From Calditrichia bacterium (GTDB taxonomy: Bacteria; Calditrichota; Calditrichia; JAJRVZ01): DNA of 8,747 nucleotides. The notes beneath the pieces were generated by a model, which was not told the DNA's origin, did not search any database, and worked only from the letters and a program-made list of their open reading frames with translations. A program made the translations under genes and the position numbers. Of the stretch, positions 1-7,105 are shown piece by piece (the stretch's first letter is position 1; the number at the start of each line of letters is the position of its first letter). The DNA lies in the NCBI GenBank assembly GCA_030634505.1, contig DAOWAQ010000067.1, forward strand, positions 1 to 8,747. Reading direction: 5' to 3'.

Positions 1-1401
1 CCTGTTTATTATTGTAATGATTGTAAAGAAATGATGGTTAGCAAAAGTTTTCCGGAAAAATGTATAAAATGTAATTCGACAAATATCAGGCAAGATGAAG
101 ATGTGCTTGATACATGGTTTTCATCATGGCTTTGGCCATTTTCAACCTTAGGATGGCCAGAAGATACACCGGATTTAAAATATTTCTACCCGACAGATTT
201 GTTGGTAACCGGCCCGGATATAATTTTCTTTTGGGTGGCTCGAATGATCATGGCTGGTTTGGAATTTGTTGATGAAATTCCATTTAAGGATGTTCTGCTC
301 AATGGAATTGTTCGTGACGAAAAAGGCAAAAAAATGAGTAAGTCGCTGGGCAATGGAATTGACCCTCTGGAAATGATTGATAAATTTAGCGCTGATGCAG
401 TTAGATTTACAGTGATAATGCTGAGTTCAGAAGGACAGGATATCAATCTTTCGAAAAACCATTTTGAAATGGGGCGAAACTTTTCAAATAAAATCTGGAA
501 TGCCTATCGATTCCTAAATATGCATTTAAAGGAAATAGAATGTGACTATTTGGAATATAAAGATCATTTTGAACTGTCGGATTTATGGATAATAAGTCGT
601 TTTCAAAAAACTATAAAAGAATTAAATCAAAATCTTGAACAATTTAAAGTCAATGAAGGTCTTAATACTATTTATCATTTTTTCTGGCATGATTACTGTG
701 ACTGGTACTTGGAATTGATCAAGAAGAGATTATATCAGGAAGAAGAGGATGTTAACAAAAAAACAGCTCTTTCTGTCGCAAGTTATATAATGAAAGAAAC
801 AATGAACCTTTTGCATCCATATATTCCCTTTATTACAGAAGAAATATGGCAGACTTTTAAATGTAACGATGAAACGAGCATAGTTGTCGCCGAATGGCCA
901 AAATATGACGATGCTGTAATCAATGATAATGCCGAAAAAAATATGTTATGGGTACAAAATGCAATCAGTACAATAAGAAACATTAGAGCCGAAATGAATG
1001 TACCACAGGGAAAAACAGCGCCTTTATTTATCAGGGCAAATGAAAACAGACAGGAACTAATTAATAGCTGCTTCAGTTATTTTAATAGTTTGGCAAAAGT
1101 TGAAAATATCCAAAACTACAATGACCAATTGGATGATGTTGTTAAAGCAACGGCAGTAGTTGAAGACACGGAGTTGTTTATACCTCTTGCAGAATTAATA
1201 GATGTTGGTATCGAAAAAACAAGATTGTCAAAAGAGATTGAACGATTGGTATCGATTAACAAAGGTATTAGAGCGAAATTAGAGAATAAGAACTTTGTAG
1301 ATAAAGCGCCGGAAAAGATTGTATTGGCAGAAAAAGAGAAAATGAAAAATAATGATGACAAACTTAATAAATTATATGAAAATTTAAACCGCTTAAAATA
1401 A
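1..1401 (+). CDS. valS: Valyl-tRNA synthetase, C-terminal part (5' truncated by window edge)
   Basis: Class I aminoacyl-tRNA synthetase that charges tRNA-Val with valine in the cytoplasm. The frame is open from base 1, so about 466 residues are visible of a family usually near 880; the HIGH motif and most of the editing domain lie upstream of the window. Visible in order: a C-x2-C-x12-C-x2-C zinc knuckle (Cys 5, 8, 21 and 24 of the visible part), the DVLDTWFSS block (34-42) typical of ValRS, a GPDIIFFW stretch, the KMSKS loop (111-115, bases 331-345) that stabilises the adenylate transition state, the helical anticodon-binding domain (about 180-310), and a charged C-terminal coiled coil (about 400-466) that contacts the tRNA elbow in ValRS. 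An internal ATG at 31 is not a start. The stop is TAA, 14 bases before the next gene, so the two are probably cotranscribed. IleRS and LeuRS are less likely because the WFSSWLWPFSTLGWP block and the coiled coil are ValRS traits. Confidence 0.97.
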   Translation, partial: PVYYCNDCKEMMVSKSFPEKCIKCNSTNIRQDEDVLDTWFSSWLWPFSTLGWPEDTPDLKYFYPTDLLVTGPDIIFFWVARMIMAGLEFVDEIPFKDVLLNGIVRDEKGKKMSKSLGNGIDPLEMIDKFSADAVRFTVIMLSSEGQDINLSKNHFEMGRNFSNKIWNAYRFLNMHLKEIECDYLEYKDHFELSDLWIISRFQKTIKELNQNLEQFKVNEGLNTIYHFFWHDYCDWYLELIKKRLYQEEEDVNKKTALSVASYIMKETMNLLHPYIPFITEEIWQTFKCNDETSIVVAEWPKYDDAVINDNAEKNMLWVQNAISTIRNIRAEMNVPQGKTAPLFIRANENRQELINSCFSYFNSLAKVENIQNYNDQLDDVVKATAVVEDTELFIPLAELIDVGIEKTRLSKEIERLVSINKGIRAKLENKNFVDKAPEKIVLAEKEKMKNNDDKLNKLYENLNRLK

Positions 1402-1415
1402 GATGTGGGGATAAT

Positions 1416-2765
1416 ATGAAAAAAGTTTTAGTTTTAAGTTTTATTTTGATATGTGGAATAATCGCTCAGGATATTTCGATAACTGTTACTAATCAAAATT
1501 TGGCATTGGTACGTGAAGAGCGAACACTTGAACTTGGAAAAGGAAAAAGTGTTATCGAGATAACCGATGTGCCGGGATTAATTGATGCCACTTCAGTTCA
1601 TATTAAAGGATTGGATAATAATTTTTCTGTTCTTGAACAAAACTTTGAATATGATCTGCTGGATGCTAATAAAGTACTTAACAAATCATTGGGTAAAAAT
1701 ATTATAATATCACATCCTGAAAGTGGCATGGTGAAAGGCGAGTTATTATTTTCAGATGGTGCCAATGCAATCTTAAAAACTGCAGCGGGAGAATTGAGGA
1801 TTGTACCAAGAAATAAAGAACAGCAAATAATTTTAGAAGAATATGATCCTGATAAAAGTGGATTAATAATTAAACCCACTCTGGTTTGGTTATTACAGTC
1901 TGATAAAAAGACGAGAGCTAAAACAGAAATTTCATACCTTACTCACGGTTTAAATTGGCATGCAGAATATGTTGCCATTTTAAATAAAGATGAATCCAAA
2001 TTGGATTTATCATCCTGGGTTTCATTGGATAACAAATCAGGGAAAACCTATGAAAATACCCGGTTAAAACTTATGGCCGGAGATCTAAACTTAATTAGCC
2101 GTTTTGATGGAAGAGGTGGGCGAATTGACAGGTATGCCACAATGGCAAAATCAGAAGGGAGTCAATTTACAGAAAAGGAATTCTTTGAATACCATTTGTA
2201 TACACTCTCCCGAAGAACAACGATAAAAAACAACCAGACGAAACAAGTTCAATTATTCGATCCAACCACAGTAGATTGTCAAAAAATATATAATTATAAC
2301 TATCAAAAGGATTCGAAAAAGGTTCGGGTACTGGTTCACTTTAAAAATGAAAAATCAAATGGACTTGGAATTCCTTTACCAAAAGGAAAGGTGAGAATTT
2401 TCAAAAAGGATGATGACGATATGGAATTTATAGGTGAAGATTTAATAGATCATACACCGAAAGATGAAGAGATCAAAGTTGAAATCGGAAAAGCTTTTGA
2501 TATAAGAGCTGAGCGAAAAGTGCTGGAGAAAAACCGACTGAATAAACATTCTGAAAAACAAAAAATTGAAATCGTTTTAAGAAATCATAAAAATGAAGAC
2601 ATTGATATTTTAATTACTGAACCTATCGGCGGATATCGCACTTGGGAAATTGTAAAATCATCATATAAAGTAAAAAGTAAAGATGCTTCAAAAGTAGAAT
2701 TTTTAGTACCAGTTAAAGCGAATGATGAAACTACATTTGTGTATGAGGTAATGTTTAACTGGTAA
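1416..2765 (+). CDS. Exported DUF4139-family protein
   Basis: A 449-aa protein of the DUF4139 type; the molecular role of this family is not established. The N-terminus (MKKVLVLSFILICGIIAQ) is a signal peptide with two lysines, a hydrophobic core and probable cleavage after Ala17, so the protein should act in the periplasm or outside. Cys13 does not sit in a proper lipobox because the preceding residue is Ile. Family traits: an opening strand with NQNLALVRE (27-34), the central W-LL...ISYLTHGLNWHAEY block (158-185), then the SSWVSLDNKSGKTYENTRLKLMAGD region (199-223), and a beta-rich C-terminus ending in Trp. The coiled-coil DUF4140 domain found before DUF4139 in some relatives is absent. The ATG at 1416 has a GGGG at 1407-1410 as a weak ribosome site and immediately precedes the signal peptide. 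The gene ends in tandem stops TAATAA. It lies 14 bases after valS, probably in the same transcript. Confident in the family, not in a function. Confidence 0.85.
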   Translation: MKKVLVLSFILICGIIAQDISITVTNQNLALVREERTLELGKGKSVIEITDVPGLIDATSVHIKGLDNNFSVLEQNFEYDLLDANKVLNKSLGKNIIISHPESGMVKGELLFSDGANAILKTAAGELRIVPRNKEQQIILEEYDPDKSGLIIKPTLVWLLQSDKKTRAKTEISYLTHGLNWHAEYVAILNKDESKLDLSSWVSLDNKSGKTYENTRLKLMAGDLNLISRFDGRGGRIDRYATMAKSEGSQFTEKEFFEYHLYTLSRRTTIKNNQTKQVQLFDPTTVDCQKIYNYNYQKDSKKVRVLVHFKNEKSNGLGIPLPKGKVRIFKKDDDDMEFIGEDLIDHTPKDEEIKVEIGKAFDIRAERKVLEKNRLNKHSEKQKIEIVLRNHKNEDIDILITEPIGGYRTWEIVKSSYKVKSKDASKVEFLVPVKANDETTFVYEVMFNW

Positions 2766-2825
2766 TAATTTTTACTAAACTAATAGAAATTATAAGTTAA
2801 AAATAAAATGTTTGTTTTTTGAAAT

Positions 2826-4970
2826 ATGAATCAATTTGACGAAAATGAGTTAAGAAAAAAAATAAGGTCTGATCTTCAAAAAAAACATCAGGAGAAGAAA
2901 AGCCAAAATGATACTGAAATAACACAATCAATTGATGGTGAAAACAAACTTTCAGAAGCTTTAAAAAAGCGTATAAAACAAATAGAAGAAGACCGACTGT
3001 TTTCACAACATCCGCAATTTATTAAATGTGAAAACCATCTTCATGAGACAACCTGGTTAACAGCCCTTGAGAAAGTAAAACAACATGAATATTATGCAAT
3101 TGAAGAGTCTCGATGGCAGCAATTAAAAAACAAAATTACTCTATCTTCTAAAACTAATATACCCCAAACCGCAAAAGTTGAAGAATACAGTATTAAAATA
3201 ATAGCGGAAATAGAAAAAGATATTGATTCCAGGTTAACAAAATACCAGGAATTGATCAAACATTATGAACATAAAAAACAAAAGAACCTTATTGACGATA
3301 TAATTGAGCAGGAAGAAGAAGAATTTTATAAGTCTCATTCGGACTATAAATTGTACAGGAATTATTCAGGCGATACGCGTTGGCTGACAGATGAAGAATT
3401 TGATAAAGAAGCAGAATATACTGAAAGAATAAAAAGTACCAGGGAGAAAGTATTAATTAATTCAGGATGGATAGTTCTTTTCCTATTCATCGCGGCGTCT
3501 GTTTATTTTTTCAAACTACAATTTGCGGATGTACCTCAAAACGGATATGTATCCATTTCAGTTAATGAAAATCGCGGACAATTATACGTTGATGAAAAAC
3601 TGGTTTTAGGATTTACAAGTACCCATCCTATTCCTCTAGCAACAGGTTCTCATTCAATTATCTACCGAAAAGATGGATTCTTAACAACACCAAAAATCCA
3701 TAATATTGAAATTGCTTTAAATGATACGGTGCAATTGGATTTTAATCTTTTAGCAAAATCAGCCGGTACACAAGGATATGTTAAAATTAATGCACTTTTT
3801 ACGGATTCAAAATTATTTATTGATGATGAATTCTATGGAACCCTGGAAAACAATGAAAAACTTTTCCTTGAGGCAGGAAACCATTCATTAGAGCTTAAAA
3901 AAGATAATTATTACATCACACCATCACCAAAAAATATAATTGTCACTGAAGGTGATACTGTTGAGATTAAATTTGCCTTTGAACCAAGATCAAAAGATAA
4001 AAGAAAAACTTCTTCAATAAAAACAGGATTATTGGAAGTAAGTTCAAATGTTAAAGGCGCCAAAATATTTTTGAATAGAAAGGATAGTGGTCACAAAACC
4101 AATTATGTATTTAATAAATTACCATTAATCAATTATATAGTTTCAATTGAAAAAGATGGATATAAATCTTTTCCCTCAGAAAAAGAAATAAATCTTTCAT
4201 CTAATGATAATTATAGCAAAACTACATTTAATTTAACACGAACAACTATGTCGGTGACAATAATAACTCGTCCTGTGAGTGGAAAAATATATGTGGATGA
4301 TCGGGAAGTAGGACAGGGCAGATGGTCAGGTTCATTGCCGGTGGGAATTCATGAAATCAGGTTTGGAGATATAAGTTTTTTCAAAAAACCTAAGGACGCA
4401 GAATTCGTTGTGGATGAATCAGGTAGTACAGAATTTATTTTTAGATATGAATCCGATTTTTCAATTGAATTTAAACCTTCCGGAATTAAACCGGATAATG
4501 TAAATGCCGGAATTCAATTGGGGTATGTTGATGAAAATAATCAATTCATTTCAGATCCAAGAAACGGTCCTGAAAGAAGAAACTCAGATGTATTGAATGA
4601 TAAAATATGGTGGCTGGGAAATGCATTTAACTACAGAATACCCCCTGCAAATGAAGCGGTAGCTTTATCTTTTTATTTGCCAGAAAAAAATGAATTCGGC
4701 TCTGATTTTTCAATGAAATTATGGGGCTATAACAGCGAATTAAGTTATCCTCTTGAAATATCAGGTGGATGCTATTTTCGGATTGAAGTAAATAATATGG
4801 AAATTCATCAAAGGTATGAATCTGAATTTGTATTAACAGATGCAGGAGAAAACAACTTCGTTAAATTTCCTATGGGTAATGTATTAAGACCCGGCAAAAA
4901 CACTATTGTAGTTTCCACCGCAAAAATCAATAAAGAATTTTTTGCTCTATGGAAAATTGAGATACAGTAG
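2826..4970 (+). CDS. Single-pass membrane protein with four PEGA-like repeats
   Basis: A 714-aa protein I recognise only by domain. Residues 1-210 are highly charged and helical, with a duplicated module (59-90 and 168-199) around a coiled-coil stretch (about 120-166). One membrane helix follows at about 214-230, preceded by Lys/Arg and without a cleavage site, which predicts N-in/C-out topology. Outside the membrane are four tandem beta-rich units of about 70 residues (238-309, 316-387, 399-471, 474-541). Each has an 'x-L-x-V/I-D-D/E...G...L-x-x-G-x-H' pattern followed by a strand and an aromatic 'KDGF/KDNY/KDGY' turn, the hallmark of PEGA-type repeats found in surface and envelope proteins. 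Residues 542-714 form a further beta-rich domain ending 'LRPGKNTIVVS...LWKIEI', reminiscent of galactose-binding-like jelly rolls but not assignable by eye. The ATG at 2826 is the first possible start, since an upstream in-frame ATG at 2808 hits TGA. There is no clear Shine-Dalgarno. It could be an envelope anchor or a sensor; no enzymatic motif is visible. Confidence 0.85.
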   Translation: MNQFDENELRKKIRSDLQKKHQEKKSQNDTEITQSIDGENKLSEALKKRIKQIEEDRLFSQHPQFIKCENHLHETTWLTALEKVKQHEYYAIEESRWQQLKNKITLSSKTNIPQTAKVEEYSIKIIAEIEKDIDSRLTKYQELIKHYEHKKQKNLIDDIIEQEEEEFYKSHSDYKLYRNYSGDTRWLTDEEFDKEAEYTERIKSTREKVLINSGWIVLFLFIAASVYFFKLQFADVPQNGYVSISVNENRGQLYVDEKLVLGFTSTHPIPLATGSHSIIYRKDGFLTTPKIHNIEIALNDTVQLDFNLLAKSAGTQGYVKINALFTDSKLFIDDEFYGTLENNEKLFLEAGNHSLELKKDNYYITPSPKNIIVTEGDTVEIKFAFEPRSKDKRKTSSIKTGLLEVSSNVKGAKIFLNRKDSGHKTNYVFNKLPLINYIVSIEKDGYKSFPSEKEINLSSNDNYSKTTFNLTRTTMSVTIITRPVSGKIYVDDREVGQGRWSGSLPVGIHEIRFGDISFFKKPKDAEFVVDESGSTEFIFRYESDFSIEFKPSGIKPDNVNAGIQLGYVDENNQFISDPRNGPERRNSDVLNDKIWWLGNAFNYRIPPANEAVALSFYLPEKNEFGSDFSMKLWGYNSELSYPLEISGGCYFRIEVNNMEIHQRYESEFVLTDAGENNFVKFPMGNVLRPGKNTIVVSTAKINKEFFALWKIEIQ
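3000..3095 (+). repeat. Cytoplasmic H...WLT module, copy 1 (protein-level repeat)
   Basis: Codons 59-90 of the PEGA-repeat protein. They align without gaps to codons 168-199 with 10 of 32 identical residues, including His62, Asn70, Thr75-x-Trp77-Leu-Thr, Glu82, Lys85 and Glu88-Tyr89, plus Phe/Tyr and Glu/Asp exchanges. The nucleotide sequences have diverged, so this is an old duplication rather than a DNA repeat. Confidence 0.55.
3327..3422 (+). repeat. Cytoplasmic H...WLT module, copy 2 (protein-level repeat)
   Basis: Codons 168-199 of the PEGA-repeat protein. The matching key residues are His171, Asn179, Thr184-x-Trp186-Leu-Thr, Glu191, Lys194 and Glu197-Tyr198. The copy lies between the coiled coil and the membrane helix, so both copies are predicted to be cytoplasmic. 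Confidence 0.55.
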
Positions 4971-5088
4971 ATTGATTTGTCAGATTTAATTTTCTGCAAT
5001 GATTAAAATTTCCATAAATTGATTTTTGTTATTTAAATTAAGCTTTTTTACTAATAATAATTTTCTATATAAAAACGGACAGAATTTA

Positions 5089-6420
5089 ATGTCTGTATCT
5101 TATAATTTATTTGCGAGTTCTGATTCCAAAAATTTTGAAGATAGCTATATTCCTTTGGCAGAAAAAAGCCGACCTGATTCCTTAGAAGAAATTATTGGAC
5201 ATAAAAAAATTCTTTCCCCGGACTCCTCACTATTACAACAAATTAAATCCGGTAAATTGCAATCATTAATTTTTTGGGGTCCGCCGGGAGTGGGAAAAAC
5301 AACATTAGCAAGAGTGATTGCAAAAGAACTCAATATTCCAAATGTTTCAATTTCTGCTGTGACGTCCGGTAAAAAAGAATTAAAAGAAATCGCAGATAGA
5401 GCACAATTTGTAAAAAGAAATTCAGGAAAAAGTACAATTCTATTTATTGACGAAATTCATCGTTTCAACAAAGCACAGCAGGATGGACTATTGCATTCTG
5501 TAGAAGATGGTACTTTAATTTTGATAGGAGCTACTACTGAAAATCCATCTTTTGAAATAATTTCACCGTTATTATCACGCTGCCAGGTAATTAAACTGGA
5601 TTCACTGAATAAAGAAGAATTAAAACAAATAATTATTAGAGCAATTAAATCTGATGATGTTTTTTCAAAATTGGATGTGAAATTAAGCGGTTTAGATAAG
5701 TTAATTTCTCTGGGGAGCGGAGATGCCCGTAAAACGCTGAACCTTTTGGAAGTCTGTTTTAATATAGTAAAAGTAAAAAATAAAAAAGCAGATATTACTC
5801 CAGAATTGGTGAAGAAAGCCGCAGAAAGTAATGTCTTATATTACGATAAAAAAGGGGATTATCATTATGACACAATTTCGGCATTTATTAAAAGTGTACG
5901 TGGCAGTGATCCTGACGCAGCGGTATATTATCTTGCAAGAATGCTTGAAGCAGGCGAAGATCCGATGTTCATTGTGCGAAGATTGATAGTCTTAGCTTCT
6001 GAAGATATAGGAAATGCCGAGCCCTATGCACTTTCACTGGCGACAGCAGCGATGCAAGCTGTACATAATGTGGGAATGCCGGAAGCCAGAATAATATTAT
6101 CACAGGTTACTACCTATCTGGTATCCTGTCCCAAAAGTAATGCGGCGTATTTAGCAATTGATGCAGCGATTAAAGATGTAAAGGAAAATCCTGATGTTCC
6201 TGTCCCGCTGCATTTACGCAACGCACCAACCAAATTAATGAAAGATGAAGGATATGGTGAAGGTTATAAATATCCGCATGATTTTCCGCAACATTTTGTA
6301 AATGAAACGTATCTACCTGATAAGTTGAAAAACAAAAGGTATTATTTTCCTTCAGAACTTGGACGTGAAAAAACATTGAAAGAACGATTAAACAAATTAT
6401 GGAAAAATAAATATAAATAA
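5089..6420 (+). CDS. rarA: Replication-associated recombination protein A, AAA+ ATPase (MgsA/WRNIP1 family)
   Basis: An AAA+ ATPase related to clamp loaders and RuvB that acts at stalled replication forks and on single-stranded DNA ends, in contact with SSB. Numbered from the ATG at 5089 (443 aa, close to the 447 aa of the E. coli protein): the 'PLAEKSRPDSLEEIIGH' entry (22-38), Walker A GPPGVGKT (64-71), the ISAVTSG block, Walker B ILFIDEIHRFN with Asp121 and Glu122, sensor 1 GATTENPSFE (about 147-156), arginine finger Arg164 in LLSRC, sensor 2 GDARKTLN (Arg214), then the family-specific C-terminal tetramerisation region with KSVRGSDPDAA, ASEDIGNA, SCPKSNAAY, LHLRNAPTKLMK and RYYFP. Nothing key is missing. 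The frame stays open upstream to a TTG at 5026, but the extra 21 residues are Asn/Phe-rich and unlike the family, while the ATG at 5089 has GGAC at 5077-5080 upstream. A 118-base gap after the previous gene suggests its own promoter, though none is convincing. Confidence 0.96.
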   Translation: MSVSYNLFASSDSKNFEDSYIPLAEKSRPDSLEEIIGHKKILSPDSSLLQQIKSGKLQSLIFWGPPGVGKTTLARVIAKELNIPNVSISAVTSGKKELKEIADRAQFVKRNSGKSTILFIDEIHRFNKAQQDGLLHSVEDGTLILIGATTENPSFEIISPLLSRCQVIKLDSLNKEELKQIIIRAIKSDDVFSKLDVKLSGLDKLISLGSGDARKTLNLLEVCFNIVKVKNKKADITPELVKKAAESNVLYYDKKGDYHYDTISAFIKSVRGSDPDAAVYYLARMLEAGEDPMFIVRRLIVLASEDIGNAEPYALSLATAAMQAVHNVGMPEARIILSQVTTYLVSCPKSNAAYLAIDAAIKDVKENPDVPVPLHLRNAPTKLMKDEGYGEGYKYPHDFPQHFVNETYLPDKLKNKRYYFPSELGREKTLKERLNKLWKNKYK

Positions 6421-6452
6421 GTTATTAGTTATACAACCATCCCATGTTCCAT

Positions 6453-6494
6453 CTTTGCCCGTACATAGGACACCTATGGAGGATTAAGGGAAGG
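6453..6494 (+). promoter_or_regulatory. Possible two-stem RNA hairpin in a GC-richer intergenic patch
   Basis: The 160 bases between rarA and the next gene include an approximately 60-base patch (about 6436-6495) that is near half G+C, well above its surroundings. It contains a perfect inverted repeat, CATAGG (6464-6469) and CCTATG (6473-6478), with a 3-base loop. Outside it, CTTTGCCC (6453-6460) can pair with GGGAAGG (6488-6494), with one bulged G and one G-T pair. The outer stem would hide GGGAAGG, which is also the best ribosome-binding sequence for the small ORF at 6503. No T-run follows on the + strand, so it does not look like an intrinsic terminator. It may be a leader-type control element, a repeat remnant or chance. 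Confidence 0.3.
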
Positions 6495-6502
6495 TTAAAA
6501 AA

Positions 6503-6577
6503 ATGAATGTATTATTCTTTATGTTTTCACTTTGGTATCTAAAAATTGTAAATTCACTTAATACAATTGAAGGATAG
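6503..6577 (+). CDS. Possible 24-aa hydrophobic leader peptide
   Basis: A short ORF starting with ATG at 6503 and ending at TAG 6575-6577. Its best support is the ribosome site GGGAAGG (6488-6494), 8 bases upstream and stronger than those of the neighbouring long genes. The product begins MNVLFFMFSLWYLKIV, a short hydrophobic stretch with one Lys, and ends polar. It is in the same frame as the 174-aa gene that starts at TTG 6581, with only the amber codon and one AAG between them. It could be a leader peptide coupled to the downstream gene, a true N-terminal extension if the TAG is an error or is read through, or chance in AT-rich DNA. ORFs of this length are common by chance. Confidence 0.2.
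   Translation: MNVLFFMFSLWYLKIVNSLNTIEG
6569..6574 (+). promoter_or_regulatory. Ribosome-binding site deciding the TTG start at 6581
   Basis: GAAGGA lies 6 bases before the TTG at 6581. Because an in-frame TAG at 6575-6577 closes the frame just upstream, and the next in-frame ATG is deep in the protein, this site supports TTG as the real start codon. Confidence 0.5.
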
Positions 6578-6580
6578 AAG

Positions 6581-7105
6581 TTGATAAAATTGGTAAAAAA
6601 TTATTTACTTGACAGATTACTTGTCAATCGCTTTTTTCTTGCGAAACAAAAAAATGAGATTACAGATTATTCTCGCCAATTAAGCGAAGCAAAAAAAATA
6701 TTGATTATTTTACCTGTGATACATCAAAATGTTCAATTAATAAACGACTTTAAAAGTAACCTGGCTGATGCATTTCCCAAAAGTTCAATTTCTACTTTTG
6801 GTATTACCAGCTTAAGAAAATCAGATATGAACTGGCTTGGTGTTCCCAACAAAGAATACCTCAACAAGATTCGAGAAGAAACATTTGATTTATTAATTGA
6901 TTTAAATGAAATACAAGACCGCGTCTGCACCTATCTTAGTGCGCTTAGCGATGCACCAATGCGCATTCATTATTCAGAAGGCAAATTCGACAAAATTTAT
7001 AATCTACAAATTCGAACAGAAACTGCTGCCCCGCTTAATGTAAAAATTCAAACCTTATTTAATTATTTGGTAAAATTCAGCAAAACAGAAAAAGTAATGC
7101 TTTGA
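6581..7105 (+). CDS. Hypothetical protein resembling the N-terminal half of GT9-type glycosyltransferases
   Basis: A 174-aa protein not recognised with certainty and lacking a signal peptide or membrane helix. Residues 39-73 read as a Rossmann-like strand-helix-strand (KKILIILPV, an amphipathic helix, then FPKSSISTFG). Residues 102-131 (FDLLIDLN... to LSDAPMRIHY) resemble the 'YDLVIDL...LSGAPRRIG' element in the N-terminal domain of heptosyltransferase-like GT9 enzymes. A closing helix (152-167) follows. The C-terminal nucleotide-sugar-binding half of GT9 is absent, and the Gly-Asp usually found near strand 1 is not visible, so catalysis is unlikely. Small proteins of similar design (DUF6913-like) occur in Bacteroidetes and could be the real relatives. 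It starts with TTG behind GAAGGA and overlaps the permease gene by four bases (TTGA), so its translation is probably coupled to the ABC transporter. The fold likeness is inference. Confidence 0.7.
   Translation: MIKLVKNYLLDRLLVNRFFLAKQKNEITDYSRQLSEAKKILIILPVIHQNVQLINDFKSNLADAFPKSSISTFGITSLRKSDMNWLGVPNKEYLNKIREETFDLLIDLNEIQDRVCTYLSALSDAPMRIHYSEGKFDKIYNLQIRTETAAPLNVKIQTLFNYLVKFSKTEKVML

Noticed and set aside
1452..1454. A lipobox at Cys13 of the DUF4139 protein, which would make it a lipoprotein.
   Set aside because: The residue before Cys is Ile rather than Gly, Ala or Ser; an ordinary signal peptide cleaved after Ala17 fits better.
2801..2825. A Bacteroidetes-type promoter (TAnnTTTG) in the gap before the PEGA gene.
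   Set aside because: The closest match lacks the first T, has no TTTG partner upstream, and lies too close to the start codon.
5007..5020. Inverted repeat AATTT/AAATT after the PEGA gene as a terminator.
   Set aside because: Only five A/T pairs and no solid T-run directly after; too weak to act as an intrinsic terminator.
5045..5071. A sigma-70-like promoter before rarA (TTTTTA and TATATA).
   Set aside because: The spacer is only 15 bases and such boxes arise easily in this AT-rich stretch; no independent support.
5026..5088. A 21-residue N-terminal extension of RarA from a TTG at 5026.
   Set aside because: The extra residues are Asn/Phe-rich and do not resemble RarA N-termini; the ATG at 5089 gives the usual family length and has a purine-rich site upstream.
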